Positions 61,599 to 64,000 of a stretch of 64,000 bases of DNA are shown here, piece after piece. This DNA comes from RHLJ01 sp965222205 (GTDB taxonomy: Bacteria; Bacteroidota; Rhodothermia; Balneolales; Balneolaceae). The DNA lies in contig OZ244932.1 of NCBI GenBank assembly GCA_965222205.1, positions 2,480,001 to 2,544,000 of the forward strand, written 5' to 3'. The position numbers and the translations under genes are program-made. Under the pieces are notes generated by a model that saw only the letters and a list, made by a program, of their open reading frames with translations, did not search any database and was not told the DNA's origin. Each line of letters opens with the position of its first letter. The first letter of the stretch is position 1.

Positions 61599-63098
61599 AT
61601 GAGACGTTTATCTCCTTTATTTTTCATTTTTATGTTTTCTGCCCTTATGGTCTCCGAGTCAGCTTTGGCTCAGAGTCCTTTCCCGAATGCACGAGATGAC
61701 AGTTATCCTCTTTTGGGATTAAAGAGAGCAAAAAGTTCTTATGATCGTGCCCAAAGTGAACTATCCCGAAAAGAAGAGCTGTACAAAAAGAAACTAATCT
61801 CTCCTGAGGAGTATGAAACGGCTGTTAATTCTTTTGAAGATGCCGAAGTAAATTATCAACAATCTTTGCTGGTAGTTCTTTTTGAGCAACAGTTTGTAAG
61901 TATTAAAAGAGCAGTTAAATCGCAGGATGAAGATTCTAAGAAAAGAATTCGTGTGACACTTGAAAATACTTCCAGCGCCAATGCCGAGTTTGCTCAGATT
62001 GTAAACATGGAGGATGAACTTTTCCGGTCTCTTCAGCCGGATGTGATTCATAATATCTACGTTTCCCTGAGTAATGATGATGGCGCTATTATCAGTTCTC
62101 CATATGAGATTAAACTTGAACAACTACGAAGTGGTACTCCTGAAACCGTAGAATTTGAAATGCTTCAGGACCTGGATGAAGTGACCGTCAACATCATTTA
62201 CGGAAATGGTTCATCCCGAAGTCCTAAAGTTTTTCTGGAGAAAGATGCGTCAGCGAACCGGGTGTTAATTCAATCTGAGCGTTTTTCACAGGAAATCGAA
62301 CTGGGTGATAACGCAACTTTTGGATTAGGATTAGAGCTTTTCAGCGGATTAAATGATACGTATAAGCTTGAAGTTCTGAACCTTCCTTCCTCTGTTACAC
62401 GTTATTTTTCTGAGCAGGGAGCTTCCGGACGGATAAGCCAAATCAAGTTCACGGAAAGCAAAAATAATATCTCGGCAAATCTGGATATCTCACTGCCTGA
62501 TCGCCCTACGGATGATGTACCAATGGATAGCCCGATCAGTTTCTATGTGGTAGCACTTCCTATTAATCAGCTTGATGAGGTAAATCATCGATTAACTGAA
62601 AATTGGACTGAAGAGGAAATTCAAGCACTGAATGCGGGTTACGTTCGACTGGAAATGATCCCCAGAGGAGTAGGTCGTTTAGTGATTAAAGCGCCTCAGT
62701 TATATAATGAAGGTGATAATGAAGAGCCAGTGGAATTTACCTTTCGGGTTGTAAACGAAGGGTCACGCAGACTCGATAATATTGAGTTTGAACTGGACGC
62801 TCCCTTTGAATGGGAAAAACGGATTGAGCCTGCCATTATCCCTGAACTGGATATCCGGGAAGAACAAACTGTAAGGCTCTACCTCACTCCTCCGGACGAT
62901 GTTAGTGTGGGTCGATATGAAACCCGGATGCGCTCGACCTCGCTTTCTGATAGTCAACCGGTAAACGCAGAAGATAAAACCTTTACCGTACAAATTGCAG
63001 CCCAGGCGAATGTACTTGGTACAACCCTGATCCTTTTTCTGATCATCGGATTGGTAGGCGGGCTCGTATTCTTCGGCATTAAACTTTCGAGGAAGTGA
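61599..63098 (+). CDS. membrane-anchored NEW3-like protein
   Basis: 499 aa. Signal peptide to about 25, then an Ala/Glu-rich coiled-coil-like segment (RAKSSYDRAQSELSRKEELYKKKLISPEEYETAVNSFEDAEVNYQQS, about 44-90), beta-sandwich units, a NEW3-like Ig segment (PVEFTFRVVNEGSRRLDNIEFELDAPFEWEK, DVSVGRYETRMRST) and a C-terminal helix at 474-495. The topology leaves most of it outside the cytoplasmic membrane. Between the PDZ gene and an ABC ATPase gene, so it may be an accessory part of that transporter. The leading NARDDSYPLLGLKRAKSSYDRA resembles an efflux-protein coiled coil. Confidence 0.7.
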   Translation: MRRLSPLFFIFMFSALMVSESALAQSPFPNARDDSYPLLGLKRAKSSYDRAQSELSRKEELYKKKLISPEEYETAVNSFEDAEVNYQQSLLVVLFEQQFVSIKRAVKSQDEDSKKRIRVTLENTSSANAEFAQIVNMEDELFRSLQPDVIHNIYVSLSNDDGAIISSPYEIKLEQLRSGTPETVEFEMLQDLDEVTVNIIYGNGSSRSPKVFLEKDASANRVLIQSERFSQEIELGDNATFGLGLELFSGLNDTYKLEVLNLPSSVTRYFSEQGASGRISQIKFTESKNNISANLDISLPDRPTDDVPMDSPISFYVVALPINQLDEVNHRLTENWTEEEIQALNAGYVRLEMIPRGVGRLVIKAPQLYNEGDNEEPVEFTFRVVNEGSRRLDNIEFELDAPFEWEKRIEPAIIPELDIREEQTVRLYLTPPDDVSVGRYETRMRSTSLSDSQPVNAEDKTFTVQIAAQANVLGTTLILFLIIGLVGGLVFFGIKLSRK

Positions 63099-63149
63099 AA
63101 TGGATCAGATTCAAATTCAAAAAACTAAAAATAACCGCTGTTAGCTTTT

Positions 63150-63179
63150 AGCTGTTGGCTTTTGAGTAAGCCAACAGCT
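63150..63179. repeat. perfect hairpin before the ABC gene
   Basis: Arms AGCTGTTGGCTT (63150-63161) and AAGCCAACAGCT (63168-63179), 6-nt loop. No T-tract. Probably another dispersed hairpin; could weaken read-through between the NEW3-like and ABC genes. Confidence 0.75.
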
Positions 63180-63205
63180 AATTCCTAATAGCTAAATGAT
63201 CAACT

Positions 63206-63997
63206 ATGACAAACCAAACCATTAAACAAGCGCCTTTACTGGAAGCCAGAAACCTCACTAAAGTCTATGAAGACGGTGTTAAAGCTCTGGATAACCTTCA
63301 GCTAACGGTACATCCCGGTGAAATTTTTGCCATGCTGGGCGGGAATGGAGCAGGAAAAACAACAACCATCAACCTGTTCCTGGATTTCATCCAGCCAAGC
63401 AGCGGACACGCTTTTATCAACGGTATTGATGCTAACGCCGATCCTCTTGAGGCCAAGAAAAACGTGGCTTTTGTATCAGAAAACGTGCAGCTATACCCCA
63501 ATTTTACGGCCATGCAAAATGTGGATTTCTTTGTACGACTTGGGGGAAAACACCAATATAATCGAAGTGATTATGAAGCCGCTTTGGTCCGCGTAGGTTT
63601 ACAACGGGAAGCCTTTGACAAGAAGCTGAAAGATTTCTCGAAAGGGATGCGCCAAAAGTGTGGAATTGCTATCGCTATTCTTAAAGATGCACCTGCAATT
63701 CTGCTTGATGAGCCTACTTCCGGACTTGATCCAAAAGCTGGTAAAGAATTCACCCGACTTGTCGGTGATTTGCGGGATGAAGGAAAAGCCATCCTAATGA
63801 GTACTCACGACATCTTTAGAGCTAAAGAAATCTCTGATCATGTTGGCATTCTGAATGCCGGAATACTGGTAGCTCAAAAAACGAATGCCGAACTGAAGGG
63901 AGTGAACCTCGAAGAATTATACGTGGAGTATATGGCCGGATATATGGAAGAGGTGTCGGAGTCCGGATCACTAAGCAATAATCTAAGTGAGGTCTGA
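63206..63997 (+). CDS. ABC transporter ATP-binding protein
   Basis: 263 aa. Walker A GGNGAGKTT, Q-loop VSENVQLYPNFT, signature FSKGMRQKCGIAIAIL, Walker B AILLDEPTSGLDP and switch His in STHD. The ABC-2 type ATPase (CcmA/NatA-like) with a short C-terminal tail. The stop is 3 bases from the window end, so the permease expected next is unseen. The upstream membrane-anchored protein may belong to the same system. Confidence 0.93.
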   Translation: MTNQTIKQAPLLEARNLTKVYEDGVKALDNLQLTVHPGEIFAMLGGNGAGKTTTINLFLDFIQPSSGHAFINGIDANADPLEAKKNVAFVSENVQLYPNFTAMQNVDFFVRLGGKHQYNRSDYEAALVRVGLQREAFDKKLKDFSKGMRQKCGIAIAILKDAPAILLDEPTSGLDPKAGKEFTRLVGDLRDEGKAILMSTHDIFRAKEISDHVGILNAGILVAQKTNAELKGVNLEELYVEYMAGYMEEVSESGSLSNNLSEV

Positions 63998-64000
63998 TTA

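Overview
The window is ordinary bacterial chromosome of about 40-45% GC, densely coded on both strands. It has no rRNA or tRNA gene that I can see. The gene set suggests a Gram-negative marine-type member of Balneolales/Rhodothermota, formerly grouped with Bacteroidetes: an exonuclease-fused DnaE, short Crp-type regulators, a DUF6428 arsenic-cluster protein, M16 peptidase pairs, LVIVD/YncE propeller proteins and many SPI/SPII signal peptides. The lineage is an inference from protein style. No marker gene is present to prove it.

Layout. 1-5.0 kb: the 5' part of dnaE, divergent from a umuD-umuC mutagenesis operon that is split by a four-helix-bundle gene lying between two octanucleotide tandem arrays. 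5.2-13.1 kb: metabolic and housekeeping genes (2-hydroxyacid dehydrogenase, fluoride channel crcB, a RelE-type toxin-antitoxin pair, ilvE, ppc, tag). 13.1-17.4 kb: an accessory stretch with an AT-rich Crp regulator and methyltransferase, a second toxin-antitoxin pair between long direct repeats, a gene remnant, and a GC-rich outer-membrane barrel gene. 17.5-24.0 kb: an amino-acid permease, then a sulfur module (two YeeE/YedE halves, MBL-rhodanese, TauE/SafE) divergent from a GntR regulator, with a near-perfect 24-bp palindrome between them. 24-35 kb: an active/inactive M16 peptidase pair, DinB, glycosyltransferase plus LpxH-like phosphoesterase, OsmC, and a three-gene run of glutamine-synthetase-like ligase, APH-fold kinase and HAD hydrolase.

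35.2-44.3 kb is a defence-like island: a type III restriction-modification locus with an embedded RhuM gene, bordered on the left by a remnant of an M20-peptidase 3' end and on the right by a wrecked GIY-YIG gene and an intact M20 peptidase, followed by a PIN-domain gene paired with an unrecognised 257-aa protein. 44.4-51.4 kb: gcvP, a secreted LVIVD/Ig protein and a YncE-type propeller with a Met/His-rich metal-binding-like loop. 51.5-54.9 kb: a ZIP transporter and an arsenic group (arsC, DUF6428, arsR, arsN2) with two matching ArsR-type palindromes and two small receiver proteins in the middle. 54.8-64 kb: PH-domain (YdbS/YdbT-like) genes, a UMF1-type MFS transporter, an OmpR/histidine-kinase pair, and a divergent PDZ / NEW3-like / ABC-ATPase run that leaves the window.

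The items most worth follow-up are: the UmuD homologue that has lost both Ser and Lys of its catalytic dyad; the four-helix-bundle gene with its repeat arrays inside umuDC; the two-gene PIN module; the RM island borders; and the ligase-kinase-HAD cluster. Short dispersed hairpin repeats occupy most of the gene-free gaps.
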